A stretch of 64,000 bases of DNA, from positions 1-64,000 of the forward strand of contig CAUYLG010005289.1 of the NCBI GenBank assembly GCA_963573385.1, written 5' to 3'. The notes under the pieces were generated by a model. The model was not told the origin of the DNA and made no database searches. It saw nothing but the letters and a program-made list of their open reading frames with translations. Positions 26,762 to 43,896 of the stretch are shown here, one piece after another; position 1 is the first letter of the stretch; the number at the start of each line of letters is the position of its first letter. Source of the DNA: Cacajao melanocephalus. Its lineage: Eukaryota > Chordata > Mammalia > Primates > Pitheciidae. The translations under genes were made by a program, and so were the position numbers.

Positions 26762-27411
26762 CCCAAGCACCAGCCATAGAGGGGGTGGGCCGCCACGGTG
26801 CCTGCTGACGAATGCAAGCCCTAGTGTGACACAAAAGATTCTGTGGCTCCATGAGGTTATGCCCGCCCAGTGTTACAAAGCTGATGAGTCAGTCATACTC
26901 TTAAAAACAAAATTAAGGCAAGGGAGAGAAAAATGAGAGAGAGAGAGCGAGAGAACTTCAAAGTCAAGGAAGGACAGACTCCAAGGATGGTGTCAAATGC
27001 TGCAGGAAAAGACTGAGAAGTGGGGGAAATTGGTGGCCAAAAGAGTTAGCATGGAGTGGTAAAAATGGGGTAAAGAATTCAAGCTCTTCCGTAAAAGCCT
27101 GGAAGGCAAAGAGAAGGAGGCATGGGGAGAGGGCGCCATGGATTGAGACAGAGTTGGGTGTGTTTGCTTTGCTGTTCTTTGCTTTTATGTTTTGTTTTGC
27201 TTTTAGGATGGAAGAGATTCTGCATGTTCCTAATACTAGCATAGGAACCAAGAAAACAGGAAATATTTGCTGAATGAATGAAAACTCAGAAAGGGGCCAG
27301 TAAAGAGAAGACGATGAAGATGCAGGAAAGAGACGAGACATAGGATGGAGCATGGCTACCAGGCCGAACAAAAGCTGGAATACACAGGACAGGTGGAGAA
27401 TTAGTCTAAAC

Positions 27412-27711
27412 CAGCACTGTCCAATTGAAATATAACACAACACATGGGCGTAATTTAAAATTTTCTAGTAATCACATTTTAAAAACATAAAAGAAAACAG
27501 ATGAAAATTTTAATAACATTTTATTTAACTCAATATATACAAACTTACTGTTTCAACATTAATATAAAGTTACTAATGGGTTTTTTTCTTTCTTTTTTTT
27601 AAACACTAAGGCTTTTAAATCCAGTGTGAATTTTACACTTAAAGCGGATTTCAGTTCAAACTGACCACATCTCAAGTGCTCCTCAGCCACATACTGGACT
27701 GGGCAGTACAG
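27412..27711 (+). mobile_element. hAT-type nonautonomous DNA transposon, copy 1
   Basis: Terminal inverted repeats are visible: it starts cagcactgtccaattgaaat and ends actgggcagtacag. Imperfect 8-bp target duplications flank it, gtctaaac (27404-27411) and acctaaac (27712-27719). The centre has aaattttaataacattttat and cagtgtgaattttacactta. I recognise this as a common mammalian hAT-like family but do not trust my memory for its MER number. Confidence 0.8.
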
Positions 27712-28234
27712 ACCTAAACCACGGAAGTGCTCCCACTTCCTTTTCAACTCTATGCTATCAGAAAGGCCCTAGAGGTAGCTAAGAGGAAGACATCATTGAA
27801 CTAGCTGACAGTGATGTGTTAATAACTGAGAATTCCTTAATCCTTCCAAGGGTTCTTTCATTACACTTTAGCACACAAGATACTTTTTGAGTCAAATCTC
27901 TAATAGGAATCATTGTGCAATCCTGTTGTATGAAGACATCCAGTCCAGGGAATAGAGGGTTTTCTGGAGATAGGCTTGCGGATGGAGAGGCTGACAAGTC
28001 TCAGAAACTTTTTAGATCTCTTTTTGCTTCTTTTCTTCTACCCTGAAGCTGTATAGTCTTCAAAAGGAGAACAGTGCCCCAGAGGTGCCTGTGCCTCAGG
28101 AGAGGAGATGAAGTGGGGAAGGGATGGAGGTTTTCTGCATATTCCTTTAAGAAATTCTCATATGATATAAACTTTTCCTAAGGATTTTCAAATATATACA
28201 GGTTATTTGTAAGTCAGCACATAAATCAATAGCT

Positions 28235-28375
28235 GTGTATATTTAAACTTCACCCAGTCTCAACTTATTTATCTATTAAATGGAAGTAATTTTAATGTAC
28301 CATGCAAGGTTGTTGTAAGGATTGATATACTGTGGGTGAAAGTGTTCAATAAAAAGTAGCTATGGTTATTTTAGT
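28235..28375 (+). mobile_element. MIR 3' part
   Basis: In order: ccagtctcaacttatttatc, attaaatggaagtaatttta, catgcaaggttgttgtaagg, gtgttcaataaaaagtagct. Confidence 0.8.
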
Positions 28376-30565
28376 AGGCAAACATCATAACTACTGAATT
28401 AATTAATGCATTATTTAGTCTAGGGTAACTATTTATGCCTAAGAGCCTGGAGAGAGGAACATCAGGATTTGGAAGACAGTGAACAGAAAACAAATGCGAA
28501 AGACCAACTTTACACATTAAGAACCACTAGAAGTTCTGCCTAGTCTGGATGACCGTGTACTTAGAAAAAAAGAAAACGTCCATCCTTCCCCTGCCTCCAC
28601 CTATTCCCATGGCTTCTGGTTTCCAGAGCTCAGAAATCAGACACATTAGGTTACACAGGCCTTTGAGTTCTAGTTTAAGAACTCAACTGTAGCTTTTACA
28701 TAACTGTTTCTGCATTAAAAAGTAATGACAACTTCCAAACAACCCGCTTAGAAAAAAATTGCAGAGCCCACCACCCACAAGCCAGAGACTGGACAGTGTA
28801 GGATATAAGAGACAGGAAATGAGAATTTAAGAACCTTGGACACAGAACTTGAAGTAGTCCTGTTGGAACCTGACCAAGAGTGGGAGCCATTCCAGGGTCT
28901 TGAGAAGAGAGGCAAAAATAGGAAAGGGAAGTCTGAGGAAACATAATCTGAGAGTTTATGAAGGGCTGATTATTATAGGAAGAAAACAGAGGTGGGGAAA
29001 CCAGTGAGAAGCTGATTAGTCAAGGAACCCAGCGCTGTTTGCCGAAGATGGATTTTAGTGATATGAAAAGGAAATAACAATCAGAAATATTTCAAAGGAA
29101 GAACGCATAGACATGATGACATATTGGATATAGGGGATAAAAGTGAGGGTGAAATTAGGACTAAATTCTGGGTTTTCAATCTAAGTGACAACAGAATCCC
29201 AGAAACATTGACAGGGCTGAGAAAATCAAAATCATTTCAGGTGAGATGGAAGTAAAGGCAATATATCCAAGTAAATATGACTCTTATGAGGTTGGGTCCA
29301 AATGGTCTATTATGAGGCCAGGGATAAAACAAACATTCAAATGCAAGTCTCTGCTCAATTATTATTTAGTATTAATTAAAATTTAAAATTAAATTAAAAT
29401 TAGTATTAATTAAAATTGAATATGCCAATGTATCCCTAAAAGTCTTATTTCAGGGTTTAAAAACCTTATTTAAAGGCTTTACTTTACATGACCTAGGTCA
29501 ACTGGAAAGGAAGTAAATCAATGGTTTTATTTAGATTACAATAAGGAACTATTATCTTCCAACTGCTTCGGAAACCTTAATTTTTCCTTTACAGGAAATG
29601 TAATATATTTTTTAGAGTTCATGTTTTGATAGTAAATAACTACTGTGCAAAAATTAATTTGCAAAGTCACATAAAAATGAAAAAAAGCACTCTAAATTTT
29701 ATACCTAAAATTTGAGTTATAACTACCTTATTCAATGCAATATTCTCATATGGGAAAATCAGTGTTAATAACAGGGAATGGCTGCTGCACATTTTCTAAT
29801 ACTGAAACCTAAGAACTCTCAATTTGCTTCTTGGCTTCACATCTACGCCTTCTGCAATAAAAAAGACATTTTCTTCAGAAAATTATCCACGTTCTTTTAA
29901 AGAGCTTTAGAAAATAAAGCCAACGGTATGGGAAACAGGTTAATATTCACCATACATACTAAACAGAAAGCTGGTCCTTTAAAGCTCCTTAGATAACCCA
30001 TCCCTCCCAGGGTGAGTCCGTGCTGCAGCTATATGTCCCTTTCCCAGTGGACACAATTTAACATTATGTAGCACTCCTTAAAAAACAAATAAACAAACAA
30101 AAAACCCTCCTTCTTCTAATTACGATTAGGTCTGCATTCTGCTGCTCTCCCAGATAAAACACATCTGCTCTAAACAACTGAAAACAAAATCACTTCTCTT
30201 CCAGAGGTCGAGAGATTTAATTACTAAGCAAATCACAAAATGCAATAGTATACAACTTCAGTTCCAAAACCAGCAGACTTTGTTCAGAAGTTACAGACTG
30301 TAGCAGATGACAAATACATTAAGCAAGTATTTTTTATTTAAATGGAGGTGAATATTTTATTTAAATGGAGGTGAATCTGGAGGTGAATATCAATTTTCTA
30401 AACCTCATCTAAGGGCAGGTACTGGAAAACATTGTCAGAGGATTTTAATAGAATTTAAGAAATGCATCCTAGGATTCTAACTTCTTATAGTTGGCATTGA
30501 TAAATAAAACCAATAATAATAAAAAAACAAACTTGTTTAATCCTTCAATTTCCAAAAAACACTAC
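28376..30565. other. Intronic interval: possible ancient repeat, local tandem duplications
   Basis: Positions 28840-29300 show wording typical of an old, unnamed mammalian repeat, also suspected at 26930-27350, 34260-34460, 47820-48300 and 55190-55560. A 17-base word tagtattaattaaaatt is repeated at about 29369 and 29402. A unit atttaaatggaggtgaat occurs twice, followed by a partial third copy (30336-30388). No gene is seen. Confidence 0.4.
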
Positions 30566-30569
30566 AACA

Positions 30570-30609
<40 letters not shown>
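30566..30609. repeat. (AC)n microsatellite
   Basis: A dinucleotide run of about 22 AC units with one interruption (ACACAT). Confidence 0.98.
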
Positions 30610-30612
<3 letters not shown>

Positions 30613-31380
30613 CTGTTCAACTATACTATGCTTCAAACTCCAAGTGATTTTTTTTAATGATTTAAATAAGGAAAGTCAAGACGGGAAAACTACATTTATA
30701 GTCAAGACATAATCGGCCTGCAATAAGTAGAGATGTGAGAACTCTAGGAAAAGAAAGCAGTAACCCATCCCCAGCAAGGCCAGTTGGCATCTGAGATGAA
30801 CAAAGCCATCACCAAATCTTCCACGAAAGCTCCCTCCCCAGTGGACTTCCCCCATGTGTAGTAAGAGAGAGCATTTACAGAACCACTCAGTATAAATGAA
30901 CATTCAGATAAACTCAGTGTTTGTCATAGATAATATCTTGATGCTTAGCTTACTCAGCAAAAGTATGCTAATAAAATGATTAGGAAAACCAGAAAAACCA
31001 GAAAACCAGAAAAACCTTCTACACAACCTGCTAGGAAATGAGAACACAACAGAGAACCTGGGGTAACTGCCCCTCACTTCCTGTTTTCAGGTGCAAAAGT
31101 ATCAGAAAATGGAATTTATCCTCCAGGCTGCTGCCCTTTAGGAAAATCCTGTTGTCCCCACAATTTAACTAAAGAATACGTTATAATCCACAACATAAAA
31201 ATTGCTCACCTGTAAATTTGGAAAAGGGATGTACACAAATATAAATAATTTTAAGTTCCACAAAAAAAATTGTTAATTTTAAAGACTGAGGTCATCAGTG
31301 CTTTCAAGATGTTGGTTTAGCTTTAAATCACTAAATACACAACTAGATTAAAAAATCATTCATATTTAACTCTTTTTAGC
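30610..31380. other. Intronic interval without recognisable elements
   Basis: No gene or named repeat seen. A small tandem run of aaccagaaa units lies at about 30986-31014. Confidence 0.45.
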
Positions 31381-31812
31381 TCTTCTTTTTTATTGTACTT
31401 TAGGTTCTGGGGTACATGTGCAGATCATGCAGTATTGTTGCATAAGTACACACATGGCAATGTGGTTTGCTGCCTCCATCCCCCTGTCACCTACATCTGG
31501 CATTTCTCCCCATGTTATCCCTCCCCAACCTCCCACCACCACTGTCCCTCCCTTCCCCGCCCCCACAATAGACCCCAGTGTGTGATGCTCCCCTCCCTGT
31601 GTCCCTGTGTTCTCATTGTTCAACACCCACCTATGGGTAGAGAACATGCAGTGTTTGATTATCTGTCCTTGTGTCAGTTTGCTGAGAATGATGGTTTCCA
31701 GATTCATCCATGTCCCTACAAAGGACACAAACTCAACATTTTTTATGGCTGCATAGTATTCCATGGTGTATATGTGCCACATTTCCCTTGTCCAGTCTAT
31801 CATCGATGGGTT
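31381..31812 (-). mobile_element. Primate L1 3' end (truncated L1P)
   Basis: Antisense: tttattgtactttaggttct, ggggtacatgtgcagatcat, ttctcattgttcaacaccca, tttgctgagaatgatggttt, gctgcatagtattccatggt. Two overlapping frames of about 140 codons on opposite strands are by-products of this fragment, not genes. Confidence 0.93.
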
Positions 31813-32034
31813 TAGTTATTTAAGCTTAGCGAGATTTTAAATTCAATTACTTAATTAAAACCTTCTTTGCAGGTATGAGTAGATATTTTACAATTTAAAT
31901 CAATAAGTATATATCAAAAAACACATTTTTAAAAAGGAGATATAATTTTTGTCCACTAAAATGTCACCTTTGAAAAACAACAGTACTCAAGTGAGATAGA
32001 AAACTCCTTTGTTGCTGAGAGTTTAGTTTTATAA

Positions 32035-32490
32035 AGGTTTCTTGGGCCTTAGGTATGCTCACACCCTTAGGCCCAGTGATTCATTTCCAGGGCTCTACCC
32101 TAAGAAAAGAAGGAGAGGTGTCACTAAAGAATTATTAAAAGATGCTCACCACAACATTATTCAAAATAGACAACAAATTAAAAACAAAACAAACATCTAA
32201 CAATGGGGAAGTATTTACATTGTGGCATATCTACTTTATAGACTATTATGAGGCCATTAAAAACATATTTTTAAGATTTGACATGGGAATTTGTTCATGC
32301 TATAAGGTTAAGTATTATCAAATACTGTTACATAATCAACATAATTAAACTGTGTTAATAACACACATAGAAAAAAATACACTTTTTTAATAGTTACACA
32401 TAGTGGGATTACTATTGTTTTTACCTCTCAATACTCAATTTTTGAATTTTTCTACAAATAAGATATATAATAATGTTATTTAAAATAGAT
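32035..32490 (+). mobile_element. L1M 3' fragment
   Basis: In order: gatgctcaccacaacattat, tcaaaatagacaacaaatta, caatggggaagtatttacat, ttatgaggccattaaaaaca, gggaatttgttcatgctata, tttttctacaaataagatat. This is the pattern of an old L1 3' end. Confidence 0.75.
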
Positions 32491-32524
32491 CTCTGATATG
32501 AAAGGATGGTTCCTACTATTTATT

Positions 32525-32840
32525 TATTACAATAAATAGTTATCTCTGAGAGCTCCTTAGTTGCAAGGAACAGAAGCCCCCTCTGATAAACTGAAACAGA
32601 AAGGAAATTTACTAGAAAGATACTGGGTAGTCCACAGAATGAAAATAAGGAAAAAGAATGAGCCAAAGAAACTCTTGGGTAACAGTAGCCACCAGGATCA
32701 ATCCACCTAAACATCCGCCATGAGGACTGACTGGTGGGAGACAGAATCCTATGGACCTACAGAGAAGAGGGGACGGCATCTGGATGGGCAATTCTACCAA
32801 AACTGAAGGCAGCTGGGGAGAAGTGATTCCTCAAAAAGAA
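32525..32840 (+). repeat. Ancient repeat, family not named
   Basis: It has the ttagttgcaaggaacagaag ... ggaaatttactagaaagata layout of a familiar old mammalian repeat. Another relic, at 63636-64000, appears to be the same family. I cannot name it reliably. Confidence 0.4.
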
Positions 32841-33346
32841 TTAAATTAGTGAAAACAAAGGTTTGCTGTTACTAGGTGAATAAAAAATGAATGCTTGATA
32901 AAAATAAAAGAAAAAATACTAACAAAATACCAGTGCCAATATCACAGACTGTTAATATATAACGAGGGAAGAATATAGAATAGCAAATATGGGAAGAATG
33001 AGGGCAACATCTCTTACTCATTTATCTCAATACAGGTTAGAATGTGATGAGCCCCCACTGAAATTATATTTATTGGCAGAGGTATCAGTTTTTTAAAACA
33101 TTAACCTATACTTTAAAAATGCTAGTCAGTTGAGAAGAGCAAAACTTCATTTCATGCCATGCCAGATTAGGAAAATGAAAACCAAAACTTCGTATTTTTT
33201 CACTACCCTTTAAAAATTCCAACCTATTTTTCAGTTCACATACATGAAGTCATAGTCTGTCCAAGTGTCAGAAAAGAACACAGGAAAAACTCTTTGCTTT
33301 TATATCAACCACTTTTGGTGGTTTGCTCTTCTATTAACAAATACCA

Positions 33347-33645
33347 GCCAGACACTGTGGCTCATGCCTGTAATCCCAGCACTTTGGGAGGCTGAGGCGG
33401 ACAGATTGCCTGAGTTCGGAAGTTTGAGACCAGCAGAGGCAACATGGAAAAATCCTGTCTCTACAAAAAATACAAAAATTAGCTGGGCATGGTGGTGTGC
33501 ACCCATAGTCCCAACTGCTTAGGAGGCTGAGGAAGGAGTATTGCTTGAGCCTGAGAGTTGGTAGTGGCAGTGAGCTGAGATGACGCCACTACCCTGCAGC
33601 CTGGGTGACAGGGTGAGATCTTGTCACAAAAACAGAAACAAAAGC
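33347..33645 (+). mobile_element. Alu (J/S-like), full length
   Basis: Both arms are recognisable, from cactgtggctcatgcctgta to cctgcagcctgggtgacagg. The tail is degenerate rather than pure A, suggesting an older copy. Confidence 0.94.
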
Positions 33646-34990
33646 AATTATTGATGATTAACGTGGGAGAAATGGAATCATTTCCTCTAACGTTCATTCC
33701 TTTTGAAAGATACAAAACTTTTACTCCTATGCAACCTTAAGGGGAAGGTATCTTTTTTCTTTTGCGTGGAATACCTCTCAAAACATTCCCTGTAGCTAAA
33801 GTTGGTAAACTATTGGTAAGTGAAATTCAAATATTTAAGAATTCCACATTACTTTGTGGTGGTTGAAGCACATTAGGTGGGAAAGTCCTCCTTGCAAAGC
33901 AAATCACAAACTTAAGCTCCTAATTACTAATTAGTAAAAGCTTCCAGAAAAGAAGACCAACTGTATTTAAATACAATTGTTTATTCCATAAAACACCAGA
34001 GGTCATAACTATAAATTCTAGCAATTCTATCATGCAGTCTATACTCCATAGAGTACATTTTTTCAAACCTTAATCCTTCTCTCTTTCATTCCCAGTGCCA
34101 CAACAGCACTAAGCCAAGTTCACATCATTTCATACTCAGATCATTACTTCTTAAAAGATCTCTCTGGTCCTTGTATTTTCCCCCGTCAATCTATCCACTC
34201 TCTCCCTACAGCACTTTTTCAATGTCAACCCTTCCAATCAAGTAAATGACATAATTAAAAAGCCATGAAGAAAGCGAACAAAGGAACAGGGAAGTTTGGT
34301 GAGGGTAAATAGGGAAGACCTCTCACAAGTAGTGACATTAAAGCTGATTAGGCTGAGATCTGAAGTTGGCAAATTGTTGCGTAGTCCAGTTGAGTGACAA
34401 GGAAGGCACAGACTTCAGTGGTAGCTCTGGGGGTCAGGGAAGAGAGCAGAGGGTGGATTTTTTCCCTGGATTTCTTTATAATTCCCTGAATAAACCCAAA
34501 GTTCCATGCAAACTTTCTCCATGCAAATTTATCTATTCTGTTACCCCTGCAAATGCTTAGCAAGTCCAGCAGTGCCCATGCAATTCTTCCCGCCTACTCC
34601 ACCTTCAAGACCTAGAGACCACTCTCTTTTTAGAGACCACCCAGCCAGAAGGCAACATTTCTACTAGTGAATTCCACTTGCCTTTTTTATATTATGCTTA
34701 TCGCTTATATTTCACAACGCCTCAATATTCTAATTATGAAGATTCACGTCTTCTCTTGCCAGACTATAAGCTTTTTAAAGACAAATTACTGTTTCTCTTA
34801 CACAAATAGTGTTTCTTTTTCAAATGCCACCAGTGAGAAAATGACAATGAAAAAGGACAAAATAAATAGTATGAATAAATCTTCCCCCCACAAACTTGGA
34901 GTTTATTTTTGAGTTTTAAAGATAGATCCATCACAGAAAAATACCGGTGTTAACAGCATCTCCCTTCACTTGTGTAATTAGCACTACTGG
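33646..34990. other. Intronic interval without confidently named elements
   Basis: No gene or RNA seen. The stretch at 34260-34460 may belong to the same unnamed old repeat as 28840-29300. Confidence 0.4.
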
Positions 34991-34991
34991 C

Positions 34992-35058
34992 TTTTTTTTA
35001 ACTTTATGTTAGGTTCAGGGGTACATGTGCAGGTTTCTTATACAGGTAAATTGTGTGT
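34992..35058 (-). mobile_element. Very short L1 3' end
   Basis: About 65 bp of L1 3' terminus in antisense: ttttaactttatgttaggtt, caggggtacatgtgcaggtt, tacaggtaaattgtgtgtca. It is an extreme 5' truncation. Confidence 0.85.
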
Positions 35059-35339
35059 CACTAGAATTAGCCACATTAGCCAACTAAAAAGGATTTTTCA
35101 AGTAAAGTGCCTACTATGTGCTAAAAAGTATAAAATAAGGCTCTTGCTACAGCATAGAAAAAAATAAAAGTCAAGCTACATGAAAGACATAGAAAGCAGT
35201 TGCCTTCTGTACTATATAATGTGTAAGTGCAAAAGGCAGTAAGAGAGCTCCTTACGGGGCATGATGAGCAGGGGCTAAAGAAAAGTCTAATGAGAAAATT
35301 GAGCTGGATGTTGAAAGATATGAAGGGGCCATGAAATAC

Positions 35340-35415
35340 AGTGTGCATTCTAGGCCATACTAGAATACAATTAAAAAATATGATATGCATTCCAGGCCAT
35401 GCAATACAACTGAAA
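35340..35415. repeat. Imperfect direct repeat
   Basis: The word gcattctaggccatac at 35345 recurs as gcattccaggccatgc at about 35387, each followed by an aatacaa-type segment. This suggests a local duplication of about 42 bp. Confidence 0.7.
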
Positions 35416-35434
35416 AGTAAAAGATAGATAGGAG

Positions 35435-36150
35435 TTAGCTTTCACTGCCTTTACTCTATCCAAGCCACTATCGTCTCTCCTCTAAATTAATAGCTTCCTT
35501 CCCTACTTCCATTCTTGATTTCTTCTTGTATATTCTCAATATGACAGAGTGACCCTGTTCAAATGTTAGTCGGATCATTTTGGTTCTCTACCAAAAATCC
35601 TCCAATAACCCCTATCTCACGCAGAAAAAAAGCCAAAACCGTTACGGTGGTCTAGAAAGCCCCACATGATGTGGCCGCTAGTCCTCTCTGATCTCATCTT
35701 CTGCTACTACTTTCCATGTTCATACCACTCCAGTCCCACTGCTGCTCCTAGAATGTTCCGGCCACTCTCTACCATAGGGCCTTTGCATATGCTATTCCGC
35801 CTGCTCTCCTCTTGAATATGCACATGGCTCACTCTGTTATTTCTTTCATGTTTTTACCAAATGGCAGCCTCTCAATGGGACCTTCCCTGACCAACCCATG
35901 ACAAATTTCAACCACTCCAACACTACCTACTCCCTTTTCCTATTTTATTTTTCTCCTGCAGCACTTTTCATATTCTAATATATAGTATGACTTATTCACT
36001 TGTTTATTGCGTCTCTTCCCCCTAGAATGTATACTTCATGAGGAGTCAGAACAGACAGACAGATGTCACCTCTAAGTCGGCAGCTGGACCTACATGGTTT
36101 TCTTGATAGAGCACCTGGAACAATGTTTCACTTAATTAATCAATTATTAT
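35435..36150 (+). mobile_element. L2 LINE 3' region, long copy
   Basis: L2 blocks in order: a diverged aaaaatcctccaataacccc, gaaagccccacatgatgtgg, cataccactccagtcccact, agggcctttgcatatgctat, gggaccttccctgaccaacc, ttccccctagaatgtatact. The CA-to-AATAAA end is degraded near 36110-36150. Confidence 0.88.
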
Positions 36151-40668
<4,518 letters not shown>

Positions 40669-40685
40669 AGAAATGATTTCCTAGT

Positions 40686-40975
40686 GGCTGGGTGCAGTGG
40701 CTCATGCTGTAATCCCAGCACTTGGGAGGCCAATGCAGGAGGATCACTGAGGTCAAGAGTTTGAGACCAGCCTAGCCAACATGGTGAAACCCCATCTCTA
40801 CTAAAAATACAAAAATTAGCCAGGAGCGGTGGCACATGCTTGTAATCTCAGGTACTTGGGAGGCTGAGGCAGGAGGATCCCTTGAACCCAGTAGGTGGAG
40901 GTTGCAGTGAGCCCAGATCACACCACTGCACTCCAGCTTGAGCAAAAGAGCAAGACATCGTCTTAATACACACAT
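40686..40975 (+). mobile_element. Alu (S-like), full length
   Basis: Both arms are present. Imperfect 17-bp target duplications flank it: agaaatgatttcctagt (40669-40685) and agaaatgacttcctggt (40989-41005), with two differences. Confidence 0.95.
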
Positions 40976-41176
40976 GCATACATATGAAAGAAATGACTTC
41001 CTGGTGATGAGAACAGAGAACTTTCTCCAATTGGTCTTCATGCTGTATGAAGTATTAGTCTCCATTCTTCTATCTACATGAAATACTAGTGTTGTAGTAA
41101 CATTTTTATGGCATCTCATTGGCCTAATACCAGTAGGCCCAATTTAGGAACAAGCATGCAGAGCTCAGTAATGGTC

Positions 41177-41478
41177 TAGCACTGTGTTGTCCATTACAGG
41201 AGCTCCTAGCTACATGTGGCTATTGATCATTTGAAATGTGGCTAGTCTAAACTGAGATGCTGCAAGTATAAAATGCACACCAGATTTTAAATAATTGGCA
41301 CAAAAAAAGTAAAATATCTCATCAATAAGATTTGTATTGGTCACAAGTTTTTACAAGATTACAAATGGTAGGGTTTTAGATATACTGAGTTCAATGAAAT
41401 ATACTATTAAAATTAATTTCACCTGTTTTTAATGTGGCTATTTTAATAAATTAACAAATGTGACTCACTAGAATGGTG
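41177..41478 (-). mobile_element. hAT-type nonautonomous DNA transposon, copy 2
   Basis: This is the same family as the element at 27412-27711, in the opposite orientation. It begins tagcactgtgttgtccatta and contains agctacatgtggctattgat, catttgaaatgtggctagtc and aaattaatttcacctgtttt. It ends near cactagaatggtgcc. Confidence 0.75.
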
Positions 41479-43057
41479 CCAAATAAACAACTATACTCCA
41501 AACTTAATCCAAGGGTAAAATTTAGACTTAAATTTTAACTCTTAAAGCAATGTCAGGGTTTCCTATTTTTCAAGCAATTCTTTATAATGAGTTTCTTATA
41601 AGAACTGGCAGGAGAAAGTTCAAGGTAATATCCACTAATATAAATCTAACTTTGAACATCTGACATGTGATTCAGTGCAAAGCCACTTTGGAAGGGTTTC
41701 ATCCTTTAAGAAAATGAAGAAAACTGCACCTGTGCCTGCCAAAAAGACTACTCCTCTCCTGCATGGAGGGTGGTAGAGGGATCATTTCTGGGCAAAATCT
41801 TCCTCAGAAAAACAATTCTAGGATTTTTCTATGCATGATCAAATGAGTGACTGACCCCAAAGCCCTAAAGAAAAAAGCATGGGCCCAATAAACGTAGCCT
41901 GGTATATTTCCAGAGTAGGGCTTATCAATGGGAGTCTACTCAATAAGACAATCCACTAATTTGAGCAAATCAATGCCAGGGCTGGAAATACAAAAAAATG
42001 AGACCAAACCCCATCCATAAGAACCAGTGAGGCTCTTTGATGAAATTATGGCCTCCAACAAAAATTTTTTTAAAAAGCTTATTTTCTGTAGAATTTGCTA
42101 TAAAAAGCAAATTCTTCTTATAGAAGTTCCATTGTAAAGGATATGTTTAGGCAACTCAGCAAGACCTTTGTATTTGTTCTGCCTACAGGGGCCATGTAAG
42201 CAAATTAATCCATTCACGTAAGAAAGAAGGGGTAGACTACGTTCCTCTTTAGGGACACAGAATTTTACGATCTCTAACACCAAGAGTTTGGGTTCTCTGC
42301 AATAAATCAGTAGTGACTCTTTTTTTACATCATATGCAGTTTAGGGTCTTGGACTGGGGTGATGCTAAAATGTGTCAGACAACTACTTCTAAAGAAGACT
42401 TCGAAAGAACGCAGCCAAACAAATTTGTTTTAAGCATGTGAACTAAAAGTCTGAGTAGAAAATGAACTGTCTCAAAGCACTTTAACACCAGCTCTAAGAC
42501 CAAACCTAGGGTGGAGTATGCTGTGGAGCACAAGCTTTTCGAAGCTCTTCCTAAGACTTAGGAAGAAGAGTATTGTAATCAGGATCCATACAGATCATCT
42601 TAGAGAAAAATTCTGTCTGACAAAAGATTCCTGATTAATAATGACATTTGTTGACTTTAAATGTAGCTTAAAATATCATCTGCTTTAACCTTCAGTGATA
42701 GCTTATATTTAGTTACTTTTACAGAGTTCTATTTTCTTATAAATTATATTACCTAAAAGTCATGTTTGAATCAGGAAGCTCAGGCAAACTAGGGTGGGAA
42801 CTGCAGTTTAGGACATCCAAAGCTCACTAGCCCCACCTAATGACAACACACCTACATTTCTGGAGCATTTTCGGGGTAGAGAATCAATATAGCCTTCAAA
42901 GTTGAAACTTCAAAAACAAAATTGTGACGTGGAGCTTCATGAAAAGCTCCATATAAGACTGCCTCACATTAAGATGGCAAAAAAACAAACTGAAATTGTC
43001 AGCCTAATTTTACCACGAAATAATAACGGTTGGGGGAACAGAAAAAAGAAATACTTC
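41479..43057. other. Intronic interval without recognisable elements
   Basis: No named repeat, RNA gene or exon identified. Confidence 0.5.
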
Positions 43058-43065
43058 TATGGGTT

Positions 43066-43310
43066 TTGTTTGTTTGTTTTTGAGACAGAGACTTGCTCTG
43101 TTGCCCAGGCTGGAGTGCAGTTGTGTGATCTTGGCTCACTGCAACCTCTGCCTCTTGGTTTCCAGTAATTTCCAGCTAATTTTTGTATTTTTAGTAGAGA
43201 TAGGGTTTCACCATATTGGCCAGGCTGGTCTTGAACTCATGACCTCAAGTGATCCACCTGCCTCGGCCCCTAAAGTGCTAGGATTACAGACATGAGCCAC
43301 TGCGCCGGTA
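43066..43310 (-). mobile_element. Alu with an internal deletion
   Basis: Minus-strand Alu missing about 55 bp of the right arm after ctctgcctcttggtttccag, where the text jumps to the ccagctaatttttgtatttt block. The 8-bp target duplication tatgggtt is perfect (43058-43065 and 43311-43318), so the deletion is internal. Confidence 0.94.
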
Positions 43311-43324
43311 TATGGGTTCCTCCC

Positions 43325-43890
43325 CACCACCAATTATAAAAATAACACGTGCCCACTGTAAAACTTCAAAAAACCTGAAGAAATATAAATAAGAAAATAA
43401 ATATCATCTGTAAGGCCAGCAACTGCAGATGACAGCCACACAGCATTTTGTTCTACAAATACACGTATAACCACTTTGATGTATAGATAAGATAGGATGA
43501 TACTAGAGCAAAACTCTTTTGTAGTTTGCTTTGTTTTTACACAAAATGTGAAGTGGGCATTCATATTAATAAACATGAAACTGCATCATCCTTTTTAATG
43601 GCTATTTAACATTCCACTGTATGATGTATATCATAATTTAGTTTCACAATTCCCTCAAGATGGTCATTTAGATTAGTGTTGTAAACCATGCTGTAAACAC
43701 ACCCTCACAGTCATTATTGTACACTTGCCAGATTATCTCTTAGAATTAAAACTGCTGTATCCTAAGTGATTGATGAGTGTTATCAGAATGCCTTTTGAAA
43801 AGGAGGCATGATAAGCATTCCCTTATCTGCAGTGCAGAAAAGTTAGCTATTTTCTTCCAAATACCTTCACCAACACTGAACGTTATCCAT
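43325..43890 (-). mobile_element. L1M 3' fragment
   Basis: Antisense old L1 pattern: tataaaaataacacgtgccc, a diverged gcatttacacaaaatg block, catcctttttaatggctatt, taacattccactgtatgatg, attatctcttagaattaaaa, accttcaccaacactgaacg. Confidence 0.75.
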
Positions 43891-43896
43891 CTTTGG

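Noticed and set aside
26964..27443. Minus-strand frame of 159 codons
   Set aside because: It has no recognisable domain or splice context, and overlaps an old repeat and the end of a hAT element. Its length is compatible with chance.
31390..31815. Overlapping frames of about 140 codons on both strands
   Set aside because: They lie entirely within an antisense L1 3' end. The minus-strand frame is L1 ORF2 tail plus 3'UTR and the plus-strand frame is its shadow.
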